Source: D2472 sp964275585 (GTDB taxonomy: Bacteria; Pseudomonadota; Gammaproteobacteria; Magnimaribacterales; D2472). Taken from it: DNA of 64,000 bases. The DNA lies in contig CAXYCJ010000016.1 of the NCBI GenBank assembly GCA_964275585.1, positions 1-64,000 of the forward strand, given 5' to 3'. A program made the translations under genes and the position numbers. The notes beneath the pieces are model-generated. The model worked only from the letters and a program-made list of their open reading frames with translations. It had not been told where the DNA came from and did no database searches. Below, one piece after another: positions 26,732 to 35,641 of the stretch (position 1 is its first letter; each line of letters starts with the position of its first letter).

Positions 26732-28394
26732 GTAGCTTGTTAAGTCCAATAACAATAGCTTGAAAGGACGCTTTAACAGTGTTGCCGTCGATTCCAGCTC
26801 CCCACTCATTCCTGCCATCAGAAGTCAGTTCAATGAATGCCGCTGCTTTAGCATCAGCCCCCGAAGTAACTGAATGTTGATGGTAATCAGAGACAGAAAT
26901 TGAAACTTTAAAATGAGCATTTACTGCTGAAATAAATGCTTCAATTGGGCCGCCACCTATTCCCTTGAGGTTCACTTCATCATTGACAGTGCACAGTGTC
27001 ATTGTTACTTGATCTGAGGTATTGCCTTCAGAGTCCTCTGCTGAAGATAAAGCATAATTTTTTAATTCAAACTTTCCCTTTGTGGATAAATAGTTTTTTT
27101 CAAAAACCTTCCAGATATCTCTAGACATAACTTCTTTGCCAGTTTCATCTGCAACTTTTTGGACTTTTTCACTTAGGTTTATTTGAAGACGTCTTGGTAA
27201 TGACACTCCATGATCTTTCTCTAAAATGAAGGCAATGCCACCTTTGCCTGATTGAGAATTTATTCTAACAACCGCTTCATATGATCGACCAAGATCCGCA
27301 GGATCGATGGGCAGATAGGGCACTTCCCATTCTGGCTGATTTGATTTTTTTAATGCGCCAAGACCTTTTTTAATTGCATCTTGATGAGAGCCTGAAAATG
27401 CTGTAAATACAAGATCCCCAGCATAGGGGTGTCTTGGGTGGACCGGAAGTTGATTGCAATATTCAACCTCTCGAATCACTGAATTAATGTCAGAGAAATC
27501 AAGCTCTGGATCAATGCCTTGAGTTAACAGATTAAGCGCAATAGTCACCACATCAACATTCCCTGTTCGCTCGCCATTTCCAAATAAGGTTCCTTCAACC
27601 CGATCCGCTCCAGCCATTAGACCGAATTCAGAGGCTGCAACTGCAGTTCCTCTATCATTATGCGGATGCAATGATAGAGAAATATTCTCTCTGTTAATCA
27701 AGTTATTATTCATCCATTCAATTTGATCTCCATAGATATTTGGGGTTGCCATTTCAACAGTCGCAGGAAGATTAATAATAATCTTTTCAGATGAAGCATC
27801 CTTAAGAATATCTACAACAGAGTCACAAACGTCTGCAGCATAATCCAGCTCTGTGCCTGTAAAGCTTTCAGGTGAATACTCAAACAGCCATTTAGTTTCG
27901 GGGCTGGCCAACGCCAAATCTTTAACTAGATTAGCTCCATCAACAGCTATTTTCTTGATGCCGGCTTTATCTTGATTGAAAACAACTTTTCTTTGCAAGG
28001 TGGAGGTTGAATTATAAAAATGAACAATCGCTTGTGGAGCTCCCTTCAATGACTCAAATGTTCTTTCAATAATATGATCTCTTGCTTGGGTTAATACTTG
28101 GATTGTCACACCTGAAGGTATATTTTTTTCTTCAATTAGCCATCTTACAAATTCAAAATCAGTTTCAGAAGCAGCAGGGAAACCTACCTCAATCTCTTTA
28201 AAGCCAAGATCACAAAGCAATTTAAACATACGTTTTTTTCTCTCATGCCCCATTGGCTCAATCAAGGCTTGGTTTCCATCACGCAAATCAACCGAGCACC
28301 ATCTAGGTGCTGATTTGATAACCTGATTTGGCCAATTTCTCTCTTCTAAAGGAATAGGCTCAAAAGGTTTGTATTTTTTGATTAAATCTTTCAT
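26724..28394 (-). CDS. leuA: 2-isopropylmalate synthase
   Basis: This is the first enzyme of leucine synthesis, condensing acetyl-CoA with 2-oxoisovalerate. It has 556 residues and is of the long LeuA type seen in actinobacteria and many marine gammaproteobacteria. SVDLRDGNQALIEPM begins the TIM barrel. EVGFPAASETDFEF and LSLHPHNDRGTAVAA (metal-binding histidines) follow. GNGERTGNVDVVTIALNL precedes the C-terminal regulatory domain with GGGPIEAFISAV, which mediates leucine feedback. It is a lone leu gene here. Its start codon overlaps the 5' end of the divergent holD. Confidence 0.95.
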   Translation of the reverse strand: MKDLIKKYKPFEPIPLEERNWPNQVIKSAPRWCSVDLRDGNQALIEPMGHERKKRMFKLLCDLGFKEIEVGFPAASETDFEFVRWLIEEKNIPSGVTIQVLTQARDHIIERTFESLKGAPQAIVHFYNSTSTLQRKVVFNQDKAGIKKIAVDGANLVKDLALASPETKWLFEYSPESFTGTELDYAADVCDSVVDILKDASSEKIIINLPATVEMATPNIYGDQIEWMNNNLINRENISLSLHPHNDRGTAVAASEFGLMAGADRVEGTLFGNGERTGNVDVVTIALNLLTQGIDPELDFSDINSVIREVEYCNQLPVHPRHPYAGDLVFTAFSGSHQDAIKKGLGALKKSNQPEWEVPYLPIDPADLGRSYEAVVRINSQSGKGGIAFILEKDHGVSLPRRLQINLSEKVQKVADETGKEVMSRDIWKVFEKNYLSTKGKFELKNYALSSAEDSEGNTSDQVTMTLCTVNDEVNLKGIGGGPIEAFISAVNAHFKVSISVSDYHQHSVTSGADAKAAAFIELTSDGRNEWGAGIDGNTVKASFQAIVIGLNKLLT

Positions 28395-28407
28395 GATTGC
28401 TTTTGTA

Positions 28408-28845
28408 ATGCTCTCAAATAAATCTCAATATATTCTATCTAAAATTGGCATTCCCATGTTTAAGGATACCCAAAACCCTTCTAAGAATGATGAAAGCATC
28501 ATTCATTTTTATAAAAAGGACAATATTCTAACATTACATACTATTTCTGTTGATGAATACACAGAAAAAGAAATAAAGTTGCTTGAGGCAATCATTGAAG
28601 CAGTACATGGCTCTGCTGAACCCGTTTCTCAGGGTGCTATTACAGTATCATCGAAAGCACCTCTTCAAATAGAAAAATTTATAGAATCTTCAGCTCATTT
28701 TAAGGCTACTTTGGCCTTTTGTGATCTAAGTAATATTTCTAAGAGTTTCAACCTGATTCCATCACCCTCGCTTCAAGGTATGTTGTCTGATCCCAGTCTA
28801 AAAAAAGAACTGTGGAGCAAACTTAAGCCTTTGACATTAGCTTGA
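28408..28845 (+). CDS. holD: HolD-like protein, DNA polymerase III psi subunit
   Basis: This diverged protein of about 146 residues has two HolD landmarks. The first is ILSKIGIPMF near the N-terminus, like the QLGITQW segment of E. coli HolD. The second is SPSLQGMLSDPSLKKELWSKL at the C-terminus, like SPALTDLRANPTARAALWQQI. Psi links the clamp loader through chi to SSB. The position just before rimI, as in E. coli, supports the call. ATG 28408 is chosen; ATG 28393 is also possible and would overlap the divergent leuA start. No clear ribosome site is visible. Annotation tools may call it hypothetical. Confidence 0.65.
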   Translation: MLSNKSQYILSKIGIPMFKDTQNPSKNDESIIHFYKKDNILTLHTISVDEYTEKEIKLLEAIIEAVHGSAEPVSQGAITVSSKAPLQIEKFIESSAHFKATLAFCDLSNISKSFNLIPSPSLQGMLSDPSLKKELWSKLKPLTLA

Positions 28846-28849
28846 TGCG

Positions 28850-29284
28850 ATGAAAATAAGACCTGCCAGTATGGAAGATTTTTTAACAATCGTTAAAATT
28901 GAAAATGTTACAAATCAGCTACCTTGGACAAAACAGCAATTTATTTCCTCTATGGAGGTTGGTCACTATTCAGTAGTTCTTGAGGAAGCAGAGATAATCA
29001 TTGGATTTGCTATTTATTCTCCAATTATCCCTGAATCACATTTACTAAATATTGCCATTGATCCAACTCATCAAGGAAAAGGTTTTGGAAAACAATTACT
29101 GGAGCAAGTAATTTTTCAAAATAAAACAATTGGAGTAAAAATTATATCCCTTGAGGTAAGAGCCTCCAACGAAACAGCAATTAATTTGTATGAAAAGATT
29201 GGGTTTAGCAAAGATGCAATTCGACCAGATTATTACAGCGGCAACCCAAAAGAGGATGCTTTGTTAATGAGTTTAAAAATTTAG
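28850..29284 (+). CDS. rimI: RimI, ribosomal protein S18 alanine N-acetyltransferase
   Basis: This GNAT acetyltransferase has 144 residues. The acetyl-CoA site is NIAIDPTHQGKGFGKQLLEQV, followed by SLEVRASNETAINLYEKIGF and RPDYYSGNPKEDALLMSL. The last segment, YY followed by EDALLM, is the RimI signature. It acetylates the N-terminal alanine of S18. It is 4 bases after holD in the order holD-rimI. Confidence 0.9.
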   Translation: MKIRPASMEDFLTIVKIENVTNQLPWTKQQFISSMEVGHYSVVLEEAEIIIGFAIYSPIIPESHLLNIAIDPTHQGKGFGKQLLEQVIFQNKTIGVKIISLEVRASNETAINLYEKIGFSKDAIRPDYYSGNPKEDALLMSLKI

Positions 29285-29299
29285 ATTATAAAATTTTTA
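29274..29299. terminator. A/T-only hairpin between convergent rimI and gpx
   Basis: TAAAAATTT (29274-29282) pairs perfectly with AAATTTTTA (29291-29299) around an 8-base loop containing parts of both stop codons. The position suits a bidirectional terminator, but the stem has no GC pair and would be weak. Confidence 0.3.
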
Positions 29300-29765
29300 C
29301 TAATTCAGACTCAATTGTTGATTCTCCATCCTTAGACGAAAATCTTTTAACAACTTCACCATCCTTGTTTACTAAAAATTTAGTGAAATTCCATTTCACA
29401 GATTCAGTTCCTAAGATGCCAGGGGATTCATGCTTGAGATATTTAAATAGCGGGCTTGTATTCGAGCCATTCACCTCAATTTTATCAAACAGCTTAAATG
29501 AAACTTTATATGTTAAATCACAAAATGAAGCAACCTCTTCATTTGTCCCAGGCTCCTGCCCACCAAATTGATTGCAAGGGAATCCAAGTACTTCAAAACC
29601 TTGGGCTTGATATTTTTCATAAAGGTTCTGTAAATCCTTGTATTGTGGAGTAAAACCACATTTGCTAGCCACATTAACAATTAGTAAAGTCTTTCCTTTA
29701 TAGACATTCAAATCGACTGAATTCATTTCAATATCTTTAACCTGAATGTTGTATAAATCGCTCAT
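29286..29765 (-). CDS. Glutathione peroxidase family thiol peroxidase
   Basis: This 159-residue peroxidase reduces hydroperoxides with glutathione or, more likely, thioredoxin. The peroxidatic residue is cysteine in VNVASKCGFTPQY. LGFPCNQFGGQEPGTNEE carries the conserved glutamine and KWNFTKFLV the tryptophan. A further cysteine in SFCDLTYKVSF could resolve the thiol, as in plant-type enzymes. There is no signal peptide. The ATG at 29765 with GGAG upstream is preferred to an in-frame TTG 12 bases earlier. Confidence 0.92.
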   Translation of the reverse strand: MSDLYNIQVKDIEMNSVDLNVYKGKTLLIVNVASKCGFTPQYKDLQNLYEKYQAQGFEVLGFPCNQFGGQEPGTNEEVASFCDLTYKVSFKLFDKIEVNGSNTSPLFKYLKHESPGILGTESVKWNFTKFLVNKDGEVVKRFSSKDGESTIESELVKIL

Positions 29766-29822
29766 ATTAATCTCCAAATTTTGAATTTAGATTATAAGTA
29801 ATAAAACAAATATAATCACCCA

Positions 29823-31127
29823 ATGAAGATTAAATGGAAGTCGTTCTCTGCTCTTACAAAAGATGAGTTATATGGGGTGTTAAACCTTCGTCAGCAAGTA
29901 TTCGTGGTAGAGCAAGACTGTCCTTTTATTGATGCTGATTTTAAGGACCAGGATTGCGATCATCTGCTTGCGCATCAAGACGATCAGTTAGTAGGCTATC
30001 TGAGAGTTGTTAAACCTGGAAAACAATATGAAGGACCGGAAATCGGAAGAGTCCTAACTGCAGAAAAGATTCGGCGAGAGGGAGCAGGAAAAATATTGAC
30101 CAAGGAAGCCATTGAATTTTGTGCTGCCAAGTATCCTGGGCAAGAGGTTAGTATTTCTGCACAACATAGGCTGCTAAATTTCTATCAAAATTTTGGTTTT
30201 ATTGCCCAAGGAGAGGTCTATCTGGAAGATGATATTGACCATATCAAAATGACTCTTACCCCAGCTAAACTCACAACTAAAAACTTTTTTCAATGGAAAT
30301 CAGACATTCATCCATTATTGATTTTAGGTGGCATTATCTCTGTAGCGATTATTGGCTCTAGCTTCATTGAGAAGGTGGACTTAACTCAGTTAAATTGGGT
30401 TGCCAAAATTGATGAAAGAGCAATTTCTAAAGAGAAATATGAGACGTATTTAACATCAATTGCTCAATCACGAAAAGCAGGCTTAATGGAGTCTGATCCT
30501 GAAAATATTCTTGAAAGAATGATTGATGAAGAGCTTTTAATTCAAAGAGGAATCGACTTGGGTATGATTGAGAATGATGCAGAAATCAGAAGCACCATTA
30601 TTCAAAAAATGATTGGCTCCATTATTGCTGAGGCTGATGATTTACGAATCTCAAAAAAAGATTTAGAAAAATTTTATTCAGCTAACCAGGATTTGTTTAC
30701 GCCTAGTCCAAAATTGCAGCTCATTAGACTTAGTTTTGATGGTGATCAGAAAACGTCAGGGCTGCAGGCTAGAGATTTTTTAGCTAATGGCGATCTAGTG
30801 GCGGCAAAATCCCTTGCTGCAATTGAGGTGATTAGCTTGCCTAATGCTTTGCTGCCCGCAATGAAGGTTCGAGAGTATATTGGACCTTATCTCACGCAAG
30901 TTGCATTAGGCTTACAAGAAGGTGAGGTCAGTGAGTTGATCGAGCTTGATGGACGATTTCATCTCTTGGTTCCCCTTCAAAAAATTATTCAAAGTGCTCC
31001 TTTATTTGATGATGTTTACCAAGAAGTTGAGTCAGAATTCATTCGCTTTAAAGGTGAGGAGATGCTGGATGAGTATCTAGATGATCTCAGAAACTGGTAT
31101 GACGTCGTAAAGGCAGATGACCTTTAA
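29823..31127 (+). CDS. Fusion: ElaA-like GNAT acetyltransferase + membrane-anchored PpiC/SurA-like domain
   Basis: This 434-residue fusion has three parts. Residues 1-147 form an ElaA-type acetyltransferase (FVVEQDCPFIDADF, EIGRVLTAEKIRREGAG, SISAQHRLLNFYQNFGF, then EVYLEDDIDHIKM). Residues 163-182 form a membrane helix. Residues about 190-434 form a SurA/PpiC-like foldase with an early helical region (MIDEELLIQRGIDLG) and a degenerate parvulin core ending LQEGEVSELIELDGRFHLLVPL. The enzyme would face the cytosol and the foldase the periplasm. The frame is continuous. It overlaps the following HupE-like gene by 11 bases. An unfused PpiC-HupE pair is at 50317-52070, so the acetyltransferase is an addition. 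Its function is unknown. Confidence 0.85.
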   Translation: MKIKWKSFSALTKDELYGVLNLRQQVFVVEQDCPFIDADFKDQDCDHLLAHQDDQLVGYLRVVKPGKQYEGPEIGRVLTAEKIRREGAGKILTKEAIEFCAAKYPGQEVSISAQHRLLNFYQNFGFIAQGEVYLEDDIDHIKMTLTPAKLTTKNFFQWKSDIHPLLILGGIISVAIIGSSFIEKVDLTQLNWVAKIDERAISKEKYETYLTSIAQSRKAGLMESDPENILERMIDEELLIQRGIDLGMIENDAEIRSTIIQKMIGSIIAEADDLRISKKDLEKFYSANQDLFTPSPKLQLIRLSFDGDQKTSGLQARDFLANGDLVAAKSLAAIEVISLPNALLPAMKVREYIGPYLTQVALGLQEGEVSELIELDGRFHLLVPLQKIIQSAPLFDDVYQEVESEFIRFKGEEMLDEYLDDLRNWYDVVKADDL

Positions 31128-32304
31128 AAAATTACTGATTTTATTGCTGCTCCAAGCAATCCTACCTCTTGAAGCTCACAATCGCAGTGAATCTTATTCT
31201 AAGTTTCAATTTATTACTCTTGCTAATGGAGCTGAGGTGCAGGTAACCGGAACCATCAAGCGAGGCATTTTTGATGGCCTTAAAATTGAAACTAAATTTC
31301 AATCTTATGATGATTTTATTGCCTATCTAAGCGACTCTATTGATCTTGGAGATGAATGCAAGCTCAATCAACCAGTGGAATTCATTGAGAATAATTCACT
31401 TGGAGTCTTAAAATTTTACTGGGCTTTTGAATGTTCAAAAATGCCAATTAGCGCCTCCATTCCTTTGTTTCAAGATTTCGGCCTGACTCATACTCATTTT
31501 GCCAGAGGCCAAGTAGATGGCGAGACTATCCCTGAATTTATGTTTGCGAGCAAAGCAGATCTTTGGCAAATCCACTCTTTATCTAAGCCAGGCATTAATC
31601 AGAGCTCTTATTGGGGGTATATGCAGTCTGGTATTCAGCATATTTTAAGTGGTTGGGATCATCTAGCATTCCTGCTTGGATTATTGCTTTTATTTCAGGG
31701 CAGATACCTTGTAATTGCCATTACTGGATTTACTATTGGGCACAGCTTAACTTTAGGCTTAGGTGCAATGAATGTCTTAAGAGTGAATGCCGCAATGGTC
31801 GAAATTTTAATAGGGTTTTCTATATTGCTGTTAGCAATAGAAAAGTTTTTTAAACATCAGTATGAATTACAGCATTTAATAAAAAATTTTTTTCTTGCCC
31901 TAGCAGCTTTTACACCTTTGGTTTTATTTGGCACCCTTGATCTATCATTAATTTTTGGCTTAGCGCTATTTTTAACGATTTACCTTAACCTTACGCAACA
32001 TTATTTATCTCAATGGATTCCTTTGATGATCACAGTTTTCTTTGGGCTGATACATGGACTTGGATTTGCTTCTTCCATTGCTGAGGTAGGGCTACCACAA
32101 GAAAGATTATGGCAAATTATCTTAAGTTTTAATCTGGGTGTTGAAATAGGGCAACTGGGAGTTGCTTTTGTAATACTGGGGCTCTTAGCACTAGCTAAAA
32201 ATTACCTATCTGCATCTAATTTTAGCTATATTCACAACGTTACAGGTGCGGTAGTATTCTCTATGGGGACTTTTTGGTTTGTTAGCAGGGCTATAGGAAT
32301 ATGA
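31117..32304 (+). CDS. HupE/UreJ-type membrane transporter with periplasmic N-domain
   Basis: This 395-residue protein is of the HupE/UreJ_2 family, linked to nickel or cobalt uptake, though the metal here is not known. A signal peptide ends near LEA, leaving a histidine at the predicted mature N-terminus. A periplasmic domain runs to about residue 165, then six to seven helices follow. The family motifs are present: GIQHILSGWDHLAFLLGLL, LIHGLGFASSIAE and FNLGVEIGQLGVAF. No urease or hydrogenase gene is near. It overlaps the GNAT-PpiC gene and LLM gene, so the three are probably transcribed together. Confidence 0.85.
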   Translation: MTFKKLLILLLLQAILPLEAHNRSESYSKFQFITLANGAEVQVTGTIKRGIFDGLKIETKFQSYDDFIAYLSDSIDLGDECKLNQPVEFIENNSLGVLKFYWAFECSKMPISASIPLFQDFGLTHTHFARGQVDGETIPEFMFASKADLWQIHSLSKPGINQSSYWGYMQSGIQHILSGWDHLAFLLGLLLLFQGRYLVIAITGFTIGHSLTLGLGAMNVLRVNAAMVEILIGFSILLLAIEKFFKHQYELQHLIKNFFLALAAFTPLVLFGTLDLSLIFGLALFLTIYLNLTQHYLSQWIPLMITVFFGLIHGLGFASSIAEVGLPQERLWQIILSFNLGVEIGQLGVAFVILGLLALAKNYLSASNFSYIHNVTGAVVFSMGTFWFVSRAIGI

Positions 32305-33170
32305 AATTTGCAATACCACTTTCAATGTTACCAATGGATGAGATTCAGCCATTGGGAATTGCAGCTGATGAAATTGGCTATGATTTTCTTGCTGTTTCAG
32401 ATCATCTCATTCATCCAGAAACATTCTCAGTTCCATACCCTTATACAGATGATGGCAGTGTGAGGTGGGAGCGAGGTACAGATTGGCCTGATCCGATTAA
32501 TTCTTTATCATTTTTAGCAGGTGCAACTAAAAACATTCGCTTTTATACAAGTGTCTATGTATTGCCAGCAAGAAATCCTTTGCGAGTTGCGAAAGAAGTT
32601 TCTACCCTTGATGCGGTTTCACAGGGAAGATTCGATTTGGGTATTGGAATGGGTTGGATGCCTGAAGAATTTGAAGCCGGTGGCCAAGAGTTTAAACGAA
32701 GAGGAGCTAGAGCTGATGAGATGCTTGAGATCATGAAGTTGCTTTGGACGGGCAAGATGGTTGACTTTCAAGGAGAGTTCTTTAATTTTAAAAAATTAGA
32801 AATGTTACCTGCTCCAAAAAATGATATTCCCATTTATGTTGGAGGATTTTCTGAGCCAGCTCTCAATAGGGCAGCAAAGCATGAGGGTTGGATTTCTGAC
32901 ATGCATAGCTTGGGTGAGCTGGAAGCCTTGATGGCAAAATTGAATGCAAAAAGACAAGAGTTACCTAACAAAGAACATTATGAATATATCTGTTTTAGTT
33001 GCTGGGATGCTTTTAGTTTAGAGGGCTTTGGAAAAATGAAAGATTTAGGAGTCACAACTATGACAACATACCCATGGATGCTCTATGGCGCTATGAATGA
33101 CGCACCCCTAGAGCAGAAGATTGAAGGTATGCAAAAATTTTATGACGAAGTGATTCTCAAGCTAACCTAA
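32301..33170 (+). CDS. LLM class flavin/F420-dependent oxidoreductase
   Basis: This luciferase-like TIM-barrel oxidoreductase has 289 residues. The family markers are ADEIGYDFLAVSDHL near the N-terminus, TSVYVLPARNPLRVAKEVSTLD, then GRFDLGIGMGWMPEEFEAGG. RRGARADEMLEIMKLLW and IPIYVGGFSEPALNRAAKHEGW follow. It uses reduced flavin or F420 to oxidise or reduce a small substrate; the cofactor cannot be told. The ATG overlaps the HupE stop by 4 bases, so co-transcription is likely, though no functional link is obvious. Confidence 0.85.
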   Translation: MKFAIPLSMLPMDEIQPLGIAADEIGYDFLAVSDHLIHPETFSVPYPYTDDGSVRWERGTDWPDPINSLSFLAGATKNIRFYTSVYVLPARNPLRVAKEVSTLDAVSQGRFDLGIGMGWMPEEFEAGGQEFKRRGARADEMLEIMKLLWTGKMVDFQGEFFNFKKLEMLPAPKNDIPIYVGGFSEPALNRAAKHEGWISDMHSLGELEALMAKLNAKRQELPNKEHYEYICFSCWDAFSLEGFGKMKDLGVTTMTTYPWMLYGAMNDAPLEQKIEGMQKFYDEVILKLT

Positions 33171-33213
33171 CAGCAGCCTCTCCGATAATCCTCACGTTCA
33201 AGGCTCCATAATT

Positions 33214-33221
33214 GCTATACT
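33214..33221 (+). promoter_or_regulatory. Extended -10 promoter for astA, probably leaderless
   Basis: TGC followed by TATACT (33216-33221) forms an extended -10 element, 6 bases before the astA ATG at 33228. No strong -35 is visible. The predicted start of transcription falls at or next to the ATG. Confidence 0.4.
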
Positions 33222-33227
33222 GAGGGC

Positions 33228-34232
33228 ATGAAAGTAGTCAGATTGGTCAAAACATCAGATTTTAAGAATGTTGAACATCTAGTTAAACATTCTGGGAAAG
33301 GCATGACGACCATGCCCAAAACCCCTCAAGAGATCAAAGAAAGAATCTCATGGTCTGAAAAATCTAGAAACAAGAAAACTCAAAAACCCAACCAAGACAG
33401 TTACCTCTTTGTGCTTGAAGACAATAATCGAATTGTGGGCTTGTCTGCTATTTACACTTCTGTATCTCTTAAGCAGCCTTCAGTTTTTTTTAAAAAATCA
33501 ATTTCAAAACTTGAGTCAAAGTCTTTAAACTTTACTAAAGATTTAGATGTTTTGACCTTACATTTGTGCAAACAACCTTATTCTGAGTTAGGCACGCTGT
33601 TTCTAAAACCAGCCTTTCGAGGCAAGGGCAGAGGCTCCTTGCTATCCTTTTCAAGATTTATTTTTATGTCTGCTCACCAACAAAGGTTTGATCCTACAGC
33701 TTTTGTAGAAATTCGTGGTTTTAAAAATGCAAAAGATGAGTCATATTTCTGGAACTCATTTAGTAATACCTTTTTTAACTTAGATTTCTTTAAAGCAGAT
33801 GAAATTAGCTACATAGACAATCATTTCATCATGGAGTCTATCCCCAAATACCCTTTTATTATTGAGCACATGCCAAAAAAGGTTCAACGGGTTATTGGTA
33901 AGCCACATCCAAATGCGATGCCAGCTTATTCTTTATTAAGAAAACAGAATTTTCGTCCTAATGGATTAATTGATGTCCTCGATGGTGGCCCATGCCTCGA
34001 AACAAAAATTAAAGATATTCCATTGGTTAAATCTGCAAAATTATTTCCTATTGAGATTAAACGAAATATTAATTTTGATTGCTTTGGCTTTATTGCTAAT
34101 CCAGCAATAGATGCCTTTGCAGTGGTAAAAGAAAATTATGCTTTTGACAAAGATAAGAAGAGGCTGTTGGTTTCAGTTAAAGTGGCCAATGCTCTAGGAC
34201 TGGAAACCGGCTCAACAGCCCAGGTTAACTAA
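33228..34232 (+). CDS. astA: AstA, arginine N-succinyltransferase
   Basis: AstA starts the arginine succinyltransferase pathway by succinylating arginine. The 334-residue protein has the expected start VVRLVKTSDFKNVEHLVKHS, with TTMPKTPQ. ELGTLFLKPAFRGKGRGSLLS is the acyl-CoA-binding stretch. FDPTAFVEIRGF, AMPAYSLLRKQNFRPNGLIDV and the DGGPCLETKI segment follow. The family length is about 340. It leads astA-astD-astB with touching genes, for use of arginine as nitrogen source. Confidence 0.95.
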   Translation: MKVVRLVKTSDFKNVEHLVKHSGKGMTTMPKTPQEIKERISWSEKSRNKKTQKPNQDSYLFVLEDNNRIVGLSAIYTSVSLKQPSVFFKKSISKLESKSLNFTKDLDVLTLHLCKQPYSELGTLFLKPAFRGKGRGSLLSFSRFIFMSAHQQRFDPTAFVEIRGFKNAKDESYFWNSFSNTFFNLDFFKADEISYIDNHFIMESIPKYPFIIEHMPKKVQRVIGKPHPNAMPAYSLLRKQNFRPNGLIDVLDGGPCLETKIKDIPLVKSAKLFPIEIKRNINFDCFGFIANPAIDAFAVVKENYAFDKDKKRLLVSVKVANALGLETGSTAQVN

Positions 34233-35641
34233 TGCTTTTTTATCAAGGGCAGTGGTCACCAGGAAAAGGTAAAGCCTTTAAGTCTCATAACCCTATGAAC
34301 GATGAGGTTATTTGGCAAGGTAATTTTTCTAATATCCCACAATTAAAATTAGCCATCAATTCAGCTGCCAGCAGTCATTTTAAATGGTCCAGAAAATCTC
34401 TCCAAAGCCGCATTAAAGTAATTAAAATTTTTTATGCTTTGCTTGAAAAAAATAAGCTTGCCATGACCAAGCTTATTGCAACTGAGACTGGCAAAACTCA
34501 TGTGGATGCATCATCAGAGGTTGCAGCCACCTTAGCTAAATTACAAAATTCAATCCTTGCATATAAAAAACGTACTGGCTCTCAACTTAAAGCCATGGGC
34601 GCGATGCAAGCTAAACTTCAGCATTCATCCCATGGTGTTTTATCAGTAATTGGACCTTTTAATTTTCCATTGCATTTACCCAATGGACACATAACTCCTG
34701 CATTGATAGCTGGTAATACCATTGTGTTTAAGCCAAGCGAATCTGCGCCCATGGTGGCAGAGTACATGATGATGTTGTGGGCTAAAGCAGGATTGCCTGA
34801 AGGTGTTATCAACATGATTCACGGAGGCAAAGATGTTGTGCAAGCTCTTTGTAAGAACCCATTGAATAAGGGAGTACTTTTTACAGGGAGTTATAAAGTA
34901 GGCAAACAGCTCAGTAAAATTATGTCAGATTACCCAGAAAAAATTCTGGCATTGGAATTGGGAGGTAATAATCCTCTGGTTGTCTGGTCAACTAGAAAAA
35001 TCAATGCTGCAGTGGAGCTTATTTTTGAATCAGCATTTATTTCCTCGGGACAACGTTGTACTTGTGCGCGTCGCTTAATTCTTCCAAAGACCAGAAACGG
35101 GAAAATAATCCTTGAAAACCTTAAGAAAAAGATCAAATCACTTTCGTATGTAAATGAGTCAGACCTCTACTATGGACCTTTGATATCTCCTACTGCCACT
35201 AAAGGATTTCTAGATTTTCAAGATAAGCTTACTCAGTTGGGGGCTACCCCAATACTTAAAGCTCGCAGAGTTAAAAGCGCAGTTAATTTGGTCACTCCAA
35301 GCCTGATGAACATTACCGAGATGAAGAAAGTTTATGATGAAGAGAATTTTGGTCCGATGCTGCAAGTTACATTTGTGGATACATTTGAAGAGGCTATAGC
35401 CGCAGCAAACAATACCAAATACGGTTTAGCAGCCGGACTTATTTCAGATAATGAAAAACTTTTTGAAGAGTTTGTGCATAGAATTAATGCCGGAGTGATC
35501 AATTTTAATTCAACAACAACAGGTGCATCAGGCGCTTTTCCCTTTGGAGGAATTGGGAGAAGTGGGAACCTTAGACCGGCCGGTTACTATGCAGCTGATT
35601 ATTGTGCATGGCCAAAGGCATCAATTATTAAAAAACTCTAG
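34232..35641 (+). CDS. astD: AstD, succinylglutamate-semialdehyde dehydrogenase
   Basis: AstD oxidises N-succinylglutamate semialdehyde with NAD in arginine catabolism. The 469-residue aldehyde dehydrogenase shows GVLSVIGPFNFPLHLPNGHI and VFKPSES. LALELGGNNPLVV has the general-base glutamate, and FISSGQRCTCARRLILP holds the catalytic cysteine. The ATG overlaps the astA stop by one base. The substrate is assigned from context between astA and astB and from close family similarity. Confidence 0.94.
   Translation: MLFYQGQWSPGKGKAFKSHNPMNDEVIWQGNFSNIPQLKLAINSAASSHFKWSRKSLQSRIKVIKIFYALLEKNKLAMTKLIATETGKTHVDASSEVAATLAKLQNSILAYKKRTGSQLKAMGAMQAKLQHSSHGVLSVIGPFNFPLHLPNGHITPALIAGNTIVFKPSESAPMVAEYMMMLWAKAGLPEGVINMIHGGKDVVQALCKNPLNKGVLFTGSYKVGKQLSKIMSDYPEKILALELGGNNPLVVWSTRKINAAVELIFESAFISSGQRCTCARRLILPKTRNGKIILENLKKKIKSLSYVNESDLYYGPLISPTATKGFLDFQDKLTQLGATPILKARRVKSAVNLVTPSLMNITEMKKVYDEENFGPMLQVTFVDTFEEAIAAANNTKYGLAAGLISDNEKLFEEFVHRINAGVINFNSTTTGASGAFPFGGIGRSGNLRPAGYYAADYCAWPKASIIKKL

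Noticed and set aside
31117..32304. Urease or hydrogenase accessory role for the HupE-like protein
   Set aside because: No urease or hydrogenase gene is in the window, so only a general metal transporter call is supported.
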